From an uncultured Haemophilus sp. (GTDB lineage: Bacteria; Pseudomonadota; Gammaproteobacteria; Enterobacterales; Pasteurellaceae), in the NCBI RefSeq assembly GCF_937976265.1, contig NZ_CALJRX010000250.1, positions 1 to 12,776 on the forward strand: a stretch of DNA of 12,776 nt, written 5' to 3'. Positions within the stretch are counted from its first letter, which is position 1, and each line of letters starts with the position of its first letter. The translations under genes were made by a program, and so were the position numbers. The notes beneath the pieces are model-generated. The model was not told the DNA's origin. It worked only from the letters and a program-made list of their open reading frames with translations, and did not search any database. Below, one piece after another: positions 1-5,009 of the stretch.

Positions 1-36
1 GTTGTTTGAAAAGTTGATTGTATTTAGTCATAAAAA

Positions 37-86
37 ATCTGCACCTTAATCAGTTGGAAGTTTAGTCCAACTTTTGGGGTGCAGAT
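37..86 (-). terminator. Intrinsic terminator behind the YheO-type regulator gene
   Basis: A two-tier hairpin is visible. The outer stem is ATCTGCACC (37-45) with GGTGCAGAT (78-86), 9 bp and perfect. The inner stem is AGTTGGA (52-58) with TCCAACT (66-72), 7 bp. An asymmetric internal loop lies between them. Read on the minus strand, the stem runs straight into a T tract (the complement of A32-A37), as expected of a Rho-independent terminator. It starts 20 bp past the stop codon of the regulator, so it most likely ends that transcript. Read on the plus strand it lacks a strong T run. Confidence 0.75.
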
Positions 87-95
87 CATAATTTA

Positions 96-104
96 ACCGC
101 ACTT
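96..104 (-). repeat. DNA uptake sequence, intergenic
   Basis: An exact minus-strand AAGTGCGGT core lies between the stop codon of the YheO-type gene and its terminator hairpin. It is unpaired: no inverted partner is close by, unlike the pair at 1416 and 1461. Confidence 0.85.
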
Positions 105-106
105 TT

Positions 107-784
107 TTATGCTTTCTCTTTGATTGCTTTGAGATAGCGATATACGCTAGGTTCTGAGATTTTCAAATATTTCGCGACCATCGGAATAGCGCCTTTGATA
201 TTAAAAATGCCTTTATCAAATAAGACTTGAACAGCGTTTTCCCGCTGTCTTAAACTGAGTGGTTTATCGGAATGTAATAGGGTGAAATCAAGGTATTCAC
301 AAAGGATATCTTCGATAGAGTTTTCGAGTTTTTCTTTATTAATAATCTCAGCCTCTTCCACTTCGGCAAAGGCTGCATCAATACCTAAAATATTGACGAA
401 GTTTCCAAGGTTTTCCAGTGAAATTAATTTGGTCATCACATCAACCAACTCGGAGGTATCATGATTAATACAAAGAATGCCTTCTAATTTATCTCCATTT
501 TTAATGAAATAAGTTGCACCTCGAATGACCTTTTCGGAATCAGCCACCGCTTTGTAGTTAAAGACAAAATCTTTATCTAAATACACTTTATCTTGCAACA
601 AACTAGAACCAAAAGAACTAAGTGGCGAGGAAAGCGTTCTCCCACTGACGTGGCTATTCGCAATGGCTTCCATATGAGCCTTATTCTTATCAAAAGAATG
701 AAATACGACTTCGTATTTAGGGCCGAGAACATTTCCTAAAAAATGGGTTAGGCCAATAAAATATTTCTTTTGTACGTTATTCAT
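107..784 (-). CDS. YheO/DauR-family PAS-HTH transcriptional regulator
   Basis: Predicted cytoplasmic DNA-binding regulator of 225 aa. Residues about 10-120 match a YheO-like PAS domain (Pfam PAS_6 type), with the family-like stretches VVFHSF (26-31) and EGILCINHD (101-109). The C-terminus, about 175-225, is the HTH_22 type: GAIPMVAKYLKIS then SVYRYLKAIK. E. coli YheO (about 240 aa) and Pseudomonas DauR, the D-arginine utilisation regulator, share this architecture. The ligand in Haemophilus is not known to me, and no amino-acid catabolic gene is adjacent. The gene stands alone, with a hairpin terminator downstream and an inverted repeat over its likely promoter (811-850), which suggests autoregulation. 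The Shine-Dalgarno before the ATG at 784 is weak. That start is kept because the N-terminus MNNVQKKYF leads directly into the conserved domain. The family call is firm; the function is not. Confidence 0.85.
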   Translation of the reverse strand: MNNVQKKYFIGLTHFLGNVLGPKYEVVFHSFDKNKAHMEAIANSHVSGRTLSSPLSSFGSSLLQDKVYLDKDFVFNYKAVADSEKVIRGATYFIKNGDKLEGILCINHDTSELVDVMTKLISLENLGNFVNILGIDAAFAEVEEAEIINKEKLENSIEDILCEYLDFTLLHSDKPLSLRQRENAVQVLFDKGIFNIKGAIPMVAKYLKISEPSVYRYLKAIKEKA

Positions 785-810
785 ACCAAGTTCATCTCAT
801 TAATTTCAGC

Positions 811-850
811 TTGCTATAGGTATTCTATAACCGCTTATTTTTTATAGCAA
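811..850 (-). promoter_or_regulatory. Putative promoter and operator of the YheO-type gene
   Basis: On the minus strand, TTGCTA (850-845) and TAGAAT (827-822) are separated by 17 bp, a reasonable sigma-70 pair that would give a leader of about 30 nt. The perfect inverted repeat TTGCTATA (811-818) / TATAGCAA (843-850) brackets these elements, one arm covering the -35 and the other the expected start site. That geometry suits a repressor or autoregulator site. This is inference from pattern alone; no consensus operator for this regulator family was used. Confidence 0.35.
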
Positions 851-940
851 ATATATTGTAAAAAACGGCAGGTTATCTGTGGTGTTTTACTTTAAGTGAA
901 TCTTATAATGCTTAGTGGGAGTGGTTAGACAATACTTATG

Positions 941-949
941 TGGTATTCT
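941..949 (+). promoter_or_regulatory. Weak extended -10 promoter candidate for the lipoprotein gene
   Basis: TGG followed by TATTCT (944-949) resembles an extended -10 element about 87 bp before the lipoprotein start. No convincing -35 accompanies it. A second -10-like hexamer, TATAAT at 904-909, is closer to consensus but also has a poor -35. The intergenic stretch 785-1035 otherwise holds only AT-rich sequence, with no further ORF that I can support. Confidence 0.2.
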
Positions 950-1035
950 TTGATGTTGGGGTTTGTATCTTATTCAGTTGATGGAAAACTTACTCGAATG
1001 CTAACAATCAAAAATACACCAACGGGAGAAATAAA

Positions 1036-1398
1036 ATGAAAATAAGATTTTTATTCTTAATACCCTCAATCTTATTGCTTACAAGCTGTAGTGGATGGTT
1101 TCAACCACTTCCACCACATGATCATTGGCAGCTACATAATGAGAAAGCATTATTTCCGAACTCAGATCCTGATGTTTTAACTAAATATCTTGCTAGAAGA
1201 AAAAAAGATATGAAGGATTGCGGTATGGATTTTGTTACCGGTGAAAGCGATGATCCGGAGGTGAATCTTTGTTTAGAGAAAAAAGGCTGGTATTTAAAAG
1301 GCGGACCTGTTTGTGAAAATACACTAATGTGGGATAGACCTGAATGTATTCAATGGCGAAAAAAACACAGCAAACTTGATGCTAAGCCTTGGCAGTAA
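1036..1398 (+). CDS. Small cysteine-containing outer-membrane lipoprotein, function unknown
   Basis: 120 aa. It begins with a lipoprotein signal peptide: MKIRF, then a hydrophobic core, then the lipobox LLTSC with the modified cysteine at residue 18. Serine at +2 points to outer-membrane sorting by Lol. The mature part is hydrophilic and carries four more cysteines (62, 79, 93, 104), enough for two periplasmic disulfides. It shows the spaced pattern CG...C..KKGW...C...PECIQWRKK, which I associate with small Pasteurellaceae and Neisseriaceae lipoproteins of unknown role. A clear Shine-Dalgarno GGGAGA (1024-1029) fixes the ATG at 1036. It is monocistronic, divergent from the YheO-type gene and convergent with purT. 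I do not recognise a specific gene. Confidence 0.8.
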   Translation: MKIRFLFLIPSILLLTSCSGWFQPLPPHDHWQLHNEKALFPNSDPDVLTKYLARRKKDMKDCGMDFVTGESDDPEVNLCLEKKGWYLKGGPVCENTLMWDRPECIQWRKKHSKLDAKPWQ

Positions 1399-1414
1399 TT
1401 AACAAAGGTGCTTA

Positions 1415-1470
1415 AAAGTGCGGTCAATATTCAGTGAATTCTAAAATCTCTTGAATATTGACCGCACTTT
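1415..1470. terminator. Bidirectional terminator made from two inverted uptake sequences
   Basis: Arms AAAGTGCGGTCAATATTCA (1415-1433) and its exact complement (1452-1470) form a 19-bp stem with an 18-nt loop. Each arm contains a perfect uptake core (1416-1424 and 1461-1469). It sits between the convergent lipoprotein gene and purT, 16 bp past one stop and 32 bp past the other. Plus-strand readout continues TTTGTATTTTC and minus-strand readout continues TTTTAAG, so both flanks are moderately T-rich. Inverted uptake pairs used as terminators are a known feature of Haemophilus genomes. Confidence 0.8.
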
Positions 1471-1502
1471 GTATTTTCAACGATACTTATGGTAAGCAAA
1501 CC

Positions 1503-2684
1503 TTATAATTTCACATCCAACTTCGCGTAAGCTCGTTCTACTTTTTCCAATGCTTTTTCTACGGAAATATCACGGGCAAGTAATACACCTAAACGGCGAT
1601 GACCATTGACTTCGCCTTTGCCGAAAATACGAATATTGGTGTTCGGTTCAGCCAATACTTCGGCGATATTGCCAAATTGTACGTTTTTCGATTGGCCTTC
1701 CACCACAATGGCTTTTGAGGCTGATGGGCTAATGAGAGTGATTTCTGGAATCGGTAAGCCTAAAATCGCACGGGCGTGTAAGGCGAACTCAGATAATTCT
1801 TGAGAAATCAGCGTGACCATGCCGGTATCGTGTGGGCGAGGAGAGACTTCATTGAAGATAACCTCATCACCACATACAAACATTTCCACGCCGAAAATGC
1901 CTCGACCACCTAATGCAGTGGTAATTTTCTCAGCAACATCTTGGGCTTTTTTCAACGCTGCATCAGACATGGCTTGTGGTTGCCAAGATTCGCGATAGTC
2001 GCCATCTTCTTGACGATGACCAATTGGCGCTAAGAAACTGGTGCCATTAATGTGGCGAACGGTGAGTAAAGTGATTTCATAATCGAATTTAACAAACCCT
2101 TCTACAATCACGCGTCCTGCGCCTGCGCGGCCACCTTGTTGCGCGTAATCCCAGGCTTTTTGTAAGTCGTCTTTGGATTTCAAAATACTTTGACCGTGGC
2201 CAGAAGAAGACATAATTGGTTTCACCACGCAAGGAATACCGATTTTTTCAACCGCACTTTGGAAGTCAGCAAAGTTATCGACAAATTGATAAGGTGAGGT
2301 TGGCAATTTAAGCTCTTCAGCCGCTAAACGGCGAATACCTTCGCGATTCATTGTAAGCTTGGTGGCTTTGGCGGTAGGCACAACATTAAAACCCGCTTGT
2401 TCTAATTCAATCAGCGTATCAGTCGCGATGGCTTCCACTTCCGGCACGATGTAATCTGGGCGCTCTTTTTCCACTAAGGCTTTGAGTGCTGCACCATCTA
2501 GCATGGAAATCGTATAAGCACGATGTGCCACTTGTTGTGCTGGGGCGTTTTCATAACGATCGACGGCAATCACTTCCACGCCTAAACGTTGTAATTCAAT
2601 CACCACCTCTTTGCCCAATTCACCAGAGCCAAGCATCATCACTTTGATAGCATTCGGGGTTAATGCTGTACCTAGGGTTGTCAT
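1503..2684 (-). CDS. purT: Formate-dependent phosphoribosylglycinamide formyltransferase (GAR transformylase 2)
   Basis: Cytoplasmic ATP-grasp enzyme of 393 aa (E. coli PurT is 392). It makes N-formyl-GAR from GAR, formate and ATP in step 3 of purine synthesis, bypassing folate-dependent PurN. The N-terminal substrate domain shows LGSGELGKEV (18-27) and EAIATDTL (84-91). The ATP-grasp core has KPIMSSSGHGQ (155-165), GHRQEDGDYRESWQP (222-236) and the metal-binding glutamates E267 (FGVEMF) and E279 (FNEVSPRPHD), which fall at the same numbers as in E. coli. GRRLGV-like HRRLGV (362-367) lies in the C-terminal domain. It follows luxS by 9 bp, and its ribosome site overlaps the luxS stop codon. 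An uptake core at 2251-2259 encodes SAV (143-145). No PurR box is visible ahead of it. Confidence 0.97.
   Translation of the reverse strand: MTTLGTALTPNAIKVMMLGSGELGKEVVIELQRLGVEVIAVDRYENAPAQQVAHRAYTISMLDGAALKALVEKERPDYIVPEVEAIATDTLIELEQAGFNVVPTAKATKLTMNREGIRRLAAEELKLPTSPYQFVDNFADFQSAVEKIGIPCVVKPIMSSSGHGQSILKSKDDLQKAWDYAQQGGRAGAGRVIVEGFVKFDYEITLLTVRHINGTSFLAPIGHRQEDGDYRESWQPQAMSDAALKKAQDVAEKITTALGGRGIFGVEMFVCGDEVIFNEVSPRPHDTGMVTLISQELSEFALHARAILGLPIPEITLISPSASKAIVVEGQSKNVQFGNIAEVLAEPNTNIRIFGKGEVNGHRRLGVLLARDISVEKALEKVERAYAKLDVKL
2251..2259 (-). repeat. DNA uptake sequence within purT
   Basis: Exact core with the AAAGTGCGGT extension on the coding strand, read as QSAV in a variable segment of PurT (residues 142-145). 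The E. coli protein has a different sequence there, so the site occupies a tolerant position. Confidence 0.85.
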
Positions 2685-2690
2685 GTTGTG

Positions 2691-2695
2691 TCCTT
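2691..2695 (-). promoter_or_regulatory. purT ribosome binding site overlapping the luxS stop
   Basis: On the minus strand the junction reads TAAGGACACAACATG. AAGGA uses the last two bases of the luxS TAA stop and lies 6 nt before the purT ATG. The arrangement supports one transcript for both genes and translational coupling, and it confirms the purT start at 2684. Confidence 0.75.
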
Positions 2696-3197
2696 ATTTT
2701 AAGAAAGATTCATCAAGTGCTAAATCGTCATTTTTATTAATCCCCACACCGCGAGCAATCACATTTTTAGCAATATCATGTGCTTCTTCTAAAGAATGTT
2801 CGGTGTAAGTTCCACATTGGTATTCGTTCAATTCAGGAATTTGGTTTTGATCTTGCACGGTTAAAATATCTTTCATGGACGCTAACCATGCATCAGCCAC
2901 TTGTTGCTCGTTTGGTGTGCCGATTAATGACATGTAAAAACCTGTACGACAGCCCATTGGGGAAATATCGATGATTTCTACATTGTCATTGTTTAAATGG
3001 TCACGCATAAAGCCCGCAAATAAATGCTCAAGGGTGTGAATCCCTTTTGGTGGGAGAATTTCTTTGTTTGGAATGCAAAAACGAAGATCAAAAACAGTGA
3101 TGTCATCGCCCTTTGGGGTACGCATCGTTTTGGCAACGCGCACGGCAGGTGCGTTCATACGGGTGTGATCCACTTTAAAACTGTCGAGTAATGGCAT
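2694..3197 (-). CDS. luxS: S-ribosylhomocysteine lyase (AI-2 synthesis)
   Basis: 167 aa from the ATG at 3197. LuxS cleaves S-ribosylhomocysteine to homocysteine and DPD, the AI-2 precursor, in the activated methyl cycle. The metal-binding set is intact: H54 and H58 in HTLEH (54-58), and C128 in QCGT. Catalytic E57 and C83 (PMGCRTGFY) are present. The N-terminus MPLLDSFKVDHT is typical of the family. An in-frame ATG at 3239 would add 14 residues with no family counterpart; the strong AAGGAAA just ahead of 3197 settles the choice. luxS is first in a pair with purT. Upstream on the same strand lie yqaA and yqaB, separated by a region that carries a plus-strand RNA candidate, so read-through luxS transcripts would be antisense to that RNA. 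Confidence 0.97.
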   Translation of the reverse strand: MPLLDSFKVDHTRMNAPAVRVAKTMRTPKGDDITVFDLRFCIPNKEILPPKGIHTLEHLFAGFMRDHLNNDNVEIIDISPMGCRTGFYMSLIGTPNEQQVADAWLASMKDILTVQDQNQIPELNEYQCGTYTEHSLEEAHDIAKNVIARGVGINKNDDLALDESFLK

Positions 3198-3202
3198 ATT
3201 TA

Positions 3203-3209
3203 TTTCCTT
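3203..3209 (-). promoter_or_regulatory. luxS ribosome binding site that fixes the start
   Basis: AAGGAAA on the minus strand ends 5 nt before the ATG at 3197. No comparable site precedes the longer in-frame start at 3239, so the shorter protein is the likely product. Confidence 0.75.
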
Positions 3210-3221
3210 GAAAATCAGTGA

Positions 3222-3250
3222 TTTGTAAATTAATTGCAAGTTTTTGTAAA
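3222..3250 (-). promoter_or_regulatory. Putative sigma-70 promoter of luxS-purT
   Basis: TTTACA (3250-3245) and TACAAA (3227-3222) lie 17 bp apart on the minus strand. The -35 has five of six consensus bases and the -10 four of six. The leader would be only about 17 nt. The region also holds TGTAAA (3245-3250) facing two TTTACA copies (3255-3260 and 3265-3270), so a regulator could bind over the -35. The pattern match is modest. Confidence 0.35.
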
Positions 3251-3277
3251 TTTTTTTACATTTTTTTACAATTTCTT

Positions 3278-3305
3278 TGAACTTTTCTTTTTAGCGTCGG
3301 TCTTA
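3278..3305 (+). promoter_or_regulatory. Sigma-E (RpoE) type promoter of the predicted small RNA
   Basis: TGAACTT (3278-3284) followed by TTTT-rich sequence matches the sigma-E -35 GGAACTT at six of seven bases. TCTTA (3301-3305), preceded by G, matches the TCTGA/TCTAA type of -10. The spacer is 16 bp, the usual value for this factor. The direction is plus, opposite to luxS, and the predicted start is near 3310. No plus-strand protein gene begins for more than 1.3 kb downstream, and a terminator comes within 80 bases, so the likely product is a short non-coding RNA. Confidence 0.6.
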
Positions 3306-3309
3306 TAGA

Positions 3310-3386
3310 ACAAGCAACTTGCAGTTGTTTTAATAAAATTGGTTCCTTAGGTTATTTGCCCCTTACTTGATAAGGGGCGTTTTTTT
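3310..3386 (+). ncRNA. Predicted sigma-E-dependent small RNA, MicA-like in position
   Basis: Inferred from a promoter-to-terminator span of about 77 nt (start uncertain by a few bases). A small 5' hairpin can form from AACAA (3309-3313) and TTGTT (3325-3329). An AU-rich linker (3328-3340) could bind Hfq. The segment GGTTCCTTAGG (3341-3351) contains UUCCUU, complementary to AAGGAA-type ribosome sites. The RNA ends in a perfect terminator stem with a seven-T tail, the usual 3' end of Hfq-dependent RNAs. Enterobacterial MicA is about 72 nt, sigma-E-dependent, divergent from luxS, and lies beside gshA-yqaA-yqaB. Here yqaA-yqaB occupy the matching place. By eye the sequence similarity to MicA is low, so the argument rests on position and architecture. 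Targets are unknown; an ompA-type mRNA would be the obvious candidate. Confidence 0.5.
3358..3386 (+). terminator. Plus-strand intrinsic terminator with no protein gene to serve
   Basis: GCCCCTTA (3358-3365) and TAAGGGGC (3371-3378) form a perfect 8-bp stem with a CTTGA loop, followed by G and seven T (3380-3386). On the minus strand the stem is followed by AAATAACC, so it is not a terminator for yqaA. The flanking coding genes on both sides are minus-strand, which leaves only a plus-strand RNA from within the intergenic region as its user. Confidence 0.85.
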
Positions 3387-3453
3387 ATCTGTTGAATATT
3401 AATTTGTCTTTATTCTAGCCCACAACTACGTTATGCACAAAGGCTATTCTCGG

Positions 3454-3933
3454 CTATGACACGAAAGGTAAACTGAAAAAGAGCAAGGCAATATAACGCA
3501 GTCCTTTTCCAATCGTCATAAAAATCAAACAACTTAGCCAATTCAATCGAAGCCAACCGGCTACCGCACAAAACACATCCCCGATAATAGGCAACCAACT
3601 CAATAATAAAGTGATGGCACCATAGCGTTGTATTTTGTTTATCGCCCATAAAGTGCGGTCATTTTTGCTGTCAATTTTCGGAAACCATCGACCAATCCAG
3701 TAAGTGGTGAGGCTGCCAAGTGTATTGCCTGCGGTTGCCAGAAAAACAAGCCAAAAAATATCCGCACTTAATAATGATCCGACCAATACTTTTGGCGCAG
3801 CCAGGGAAACAAACACAATTTCTGAATTACCCGGCAAAATGGTGGCACTTAAGAAAGCGCTGAAAAACATCAGCCATAAGCCATGGGTTTGCCAAAAATC
3901 AGCCCAAAAGCTGAAAGAGAAAATGTCCCACAT
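3454..3933 (-). CDS. yqaA: YqaA-family inner-membrane protein (DedA/SNARE-associated type)
   Basis: 159 aa multi-pass membrane protein of the DedA-related VTT/SNARE-associated superfamily. DedA proteins are linked to lipid-carrier and phospholipid flipping, but YqaA itself has no firmly assigned activity that I know of. Hydrophobic segments lie near 18-45, 53-80, 103-127 and 132-157. Family motifs seen: ATILPGNSE (30-38), AGNTLGSLTTY (68-78), RYGAITLLLSWLPIIGD (103-119) and GKGLRYIA (142-149). It is slightly longer than E. coli YqaA (142 aa), mostly at the N-terminus. Its ATG shares one base with the yqaB stop (TAATG), which supports this start and coupled translation. An uptake core at 3651-3659 falls in the loop that encodes DRTL. 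No minus-strand terminator is visible after it. Confidence 0.9.
   Translation of the reverse strand: MWDIFSFSFWADFWQTHGLWLMFFSAFLSATILPGNSEIVFVSLAAPKVLVGSLLSADIFWLVFLATAGNTLGSLTTYWIGRWFPKIDSKNDRTLWAINKIQRYGAITLLLSWLPIIGDVFCAVAGWLRLNWLSCLIFMTIGKGLRYIALLFFSLPFVS
3651..3659 (+). repeat. DNA uptake sequence within yqaA
   Basis: Exact core with the AAAGTGCGGTC extension, antisense to yqaA. It is read on the coding strand as DRTL in a soluble loop (residues 92-95), away from the membrane motifs. Confidence 0.85.
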
Positions 3934-4532
3934 TAGGCTCTAATAATCTCGCGCGTTCTGACATCAAACACATCCATCCCCGCATTTAATCCTGCTTTTA
4001 CGCCGAGATCGGCATCTTCAAAGACGATACAACGCGATGGTTCGGCTTTTGCCAGTTCTGCACAGCGTAAAAAGGTTTCAGGGTGTGGTTTATGTTCTTT
4101 CACATCATCAGCACTCACAATGGCATTAAAGTAATGTTTGATGTCTAATTTTTGCATCAACATATCAATGATTTGGCGATTTGAACCTGAGCCAAGCGCA
4201 ATCGGCTTTTGCTGATAGTAATGACGCACCACGTCAAAGGTTGGGAGCAATTTTGATTCTGTTGGAATCAATTCATAGGAAAGTTTGCGTTTCGCTTGTA
4301 TGACTTCATTTAAACGTTCTTGTGGCATACCGGCATCTTGCATAATGGCAGAGGCGATAGTGCTCACGGTTGCGCCACCTAAATCATACATAATTTGGCT
4401 GTTAAAACGATAACCAAATTGTTCCCCTACCATGCTCCACGCGCGGGCGTGTACCGGCATGGTGTCGATTAAGGTGCCATCCATATCAAAAATCAGGCCA
4501 TCATATTTTTCAAAAAGTCTGTTATCTATCAT
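3933..4532 (-). CDS. yqaB: HAD-superfamily sugar-phosphatase, YqaB / beta-phosphoglucomutase-like
   Basis: 199 aa soluble HAD hydrolase, predicted to remove phosphate from small sugar phosphates; E. coli YqaB (188 aa) acts on fructose-1-phosphate. All HAD motifs are present: motif I FDMDGTLIDT (15-24, nucleophile D16 and D18), motif II GSGSN (114-118, S115), motif III K148 in EHKPHP, and motif IV FEDADLG (171-177, acidic pair E172/D173). The alpha-helical cap (about 25-90) is of the beta-phosphoglucomutase subtype. GGAAAG precedes the ATG at 4532. The stop overlaps the yqaA start by one base, so the two form a coupled pair. Substrate cannot be told from sequence alone. The gene is divergent from the PRD-protein gene across 111 bp. 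Confidence 0.9.
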   Translation of the reverse strand: MIDNRLFEKYDGLIFDMDGTLIDTMPVHARAWSMVGEQFGYRFNSQIMYDLGGATVSTIASAIMQDAGMPQERLNEVIQAKRKLSYELIPTESKLLPTFDVVRHYYQQKPIALGSGSNRQIIDMLMQKLDIKHYFNAIVSADDVKEHKPHPETFLRCAELAKAEPSRCIVFEDADLGVKAGLNAGMDVFDVRTREIIRA

Positions 4533-4643
4533 TTATTGCTTTCCTAGTTAGTAAATTTTTTCACTTTGTTTCAATTTTGTGATCTGTGCACTGGTAATTT
4601 TATGAAATAGCGGTAAAGTTATCCTATCTCAAAAAGGAATGTT

Positions 4644-5009
4644 ATGTCGTTACTCAAACAATTAACCCGTTGGAAAATTCGCGGTCAGATTGATCAGGAC
4701 GTTATTGATATTATTCTGACTTTGCAAAGTCGCCTAGAGCACCATTGGCGCATTGATGTGTCTATTCCGACCGTCATCACACTCTTATTGCATATTGCCA
4801 ACAGCCTTGCCCGCTTAAAACGAGGCGGTTGCGTTTCTCCGCTTCATCAATCCTTTTATGATGAAATGCAAAGTGCGGTCATTTTCCCTGATGTTTTGGA
4901 AATTCACCACGATTTGCTTTCTTTTATTCCGCAAGACATTCCTGAAGCTGAGCAGAGCTATTATCTCGCCAATATTTATAGCTTACTGTTGGAGCAAGAT
5001 AAAAAATAA
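4644..5009 (+). CDS. Stand-alone PRD (PTS regulation domain) protein
   Basis: 121 aa, predicted soluble. Residues about 15-118 resemble a single PRD, the module through which PTS phosphotransferases control BglG/LicT antiterminators and LevR/MtlR activators. The clearest feature is LLLHIANSLARL (48-59), matching the H-x6-R motif around the first phosphorylatable histidine (H50, R57). The C-terminal helix IPQDIPEAEQSYYLANIYSLL fits the PRD ending, but the position that often holds a second histidine appears to be I111. No RNA-binding, helix-turn-helix or EIIA domain is present and the neighbours give no sugar pathway, so its partner is unknown. AAGGA before the ATG supports the start. An uptake core at 4871-4879 encodes SAV. 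The stop codon lies inside the terminator stem that follows. Confidence 0.75.
   Translation: MSLLKQLTRWKIRGQIDQDVIDIILTLQSRLEHHWRIDVSIPTVITLLLHIANSLARLKRGGCVSPLHQSFYDEMQSAVIFPDVLEIHHDLLSFIPQDIPEAEQSYYLANIYSLLLEQDKK
4871..4879 (+). repeat. DNA uptake sequence within the PRD-protein gene
   Basis: Exact core with the CAAAGTGCGGTC context, read as QSAV (residues 76-79) in a surface-type segment between the PRD helices. Confidence 0.85.

Noticed and set aside
3198..3239. Fourteen-residue N-terminal extension of luxS from the ATG at 3239
   Set aside because: The LuxS family starts at MPLLDSF, the ribosome site lies just ahead of 3197, and none precedes 3239.
2685..3250. PurR operator upstream of purT or luxS
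   Set aside because: No ACGCAAACGTTTGCGT-like palindrome is present in the junction or in the luxS upstream region.
3245..3260. TGTAAA...TTTACA as a TyrR box
   Set aside because: The spacing between arms is 4 bp rather than 6 (or 14 to the second copy), and neither luxS nor purT is an aromatic amino acid gene.
3358..3378. The GCCCCTTA hairpin as the terminator of yqaA
   Set aside because: On the minus strand the stem is followed by AAATAACC, not a T tract; the T run is only on the plus-strand side.
3431..3649. 72-aa minus-strand ORF overlapping yqaA
   Set aside because: It lies in another frame of a well-supported membrane protein and shows no family features; it is a shadow ORF.
3761..3769. 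Uptake-like TCCGCACTT in yqaA, with similar one-mismatch words at 5154 and 6263 in ppx
   Set aside because: Each has a mismatch in the 9-bp core, so they were not counted as uptake sites.
4576..4595. CRP-like half site TGTGATCT between yqaB and the PRD gene
   Set aside because: The left half matches TGTGA well, but the right half (GCACTGG) does not supply TCACA at six-base spacing, so a full CRP or CRP-S site is not supported.
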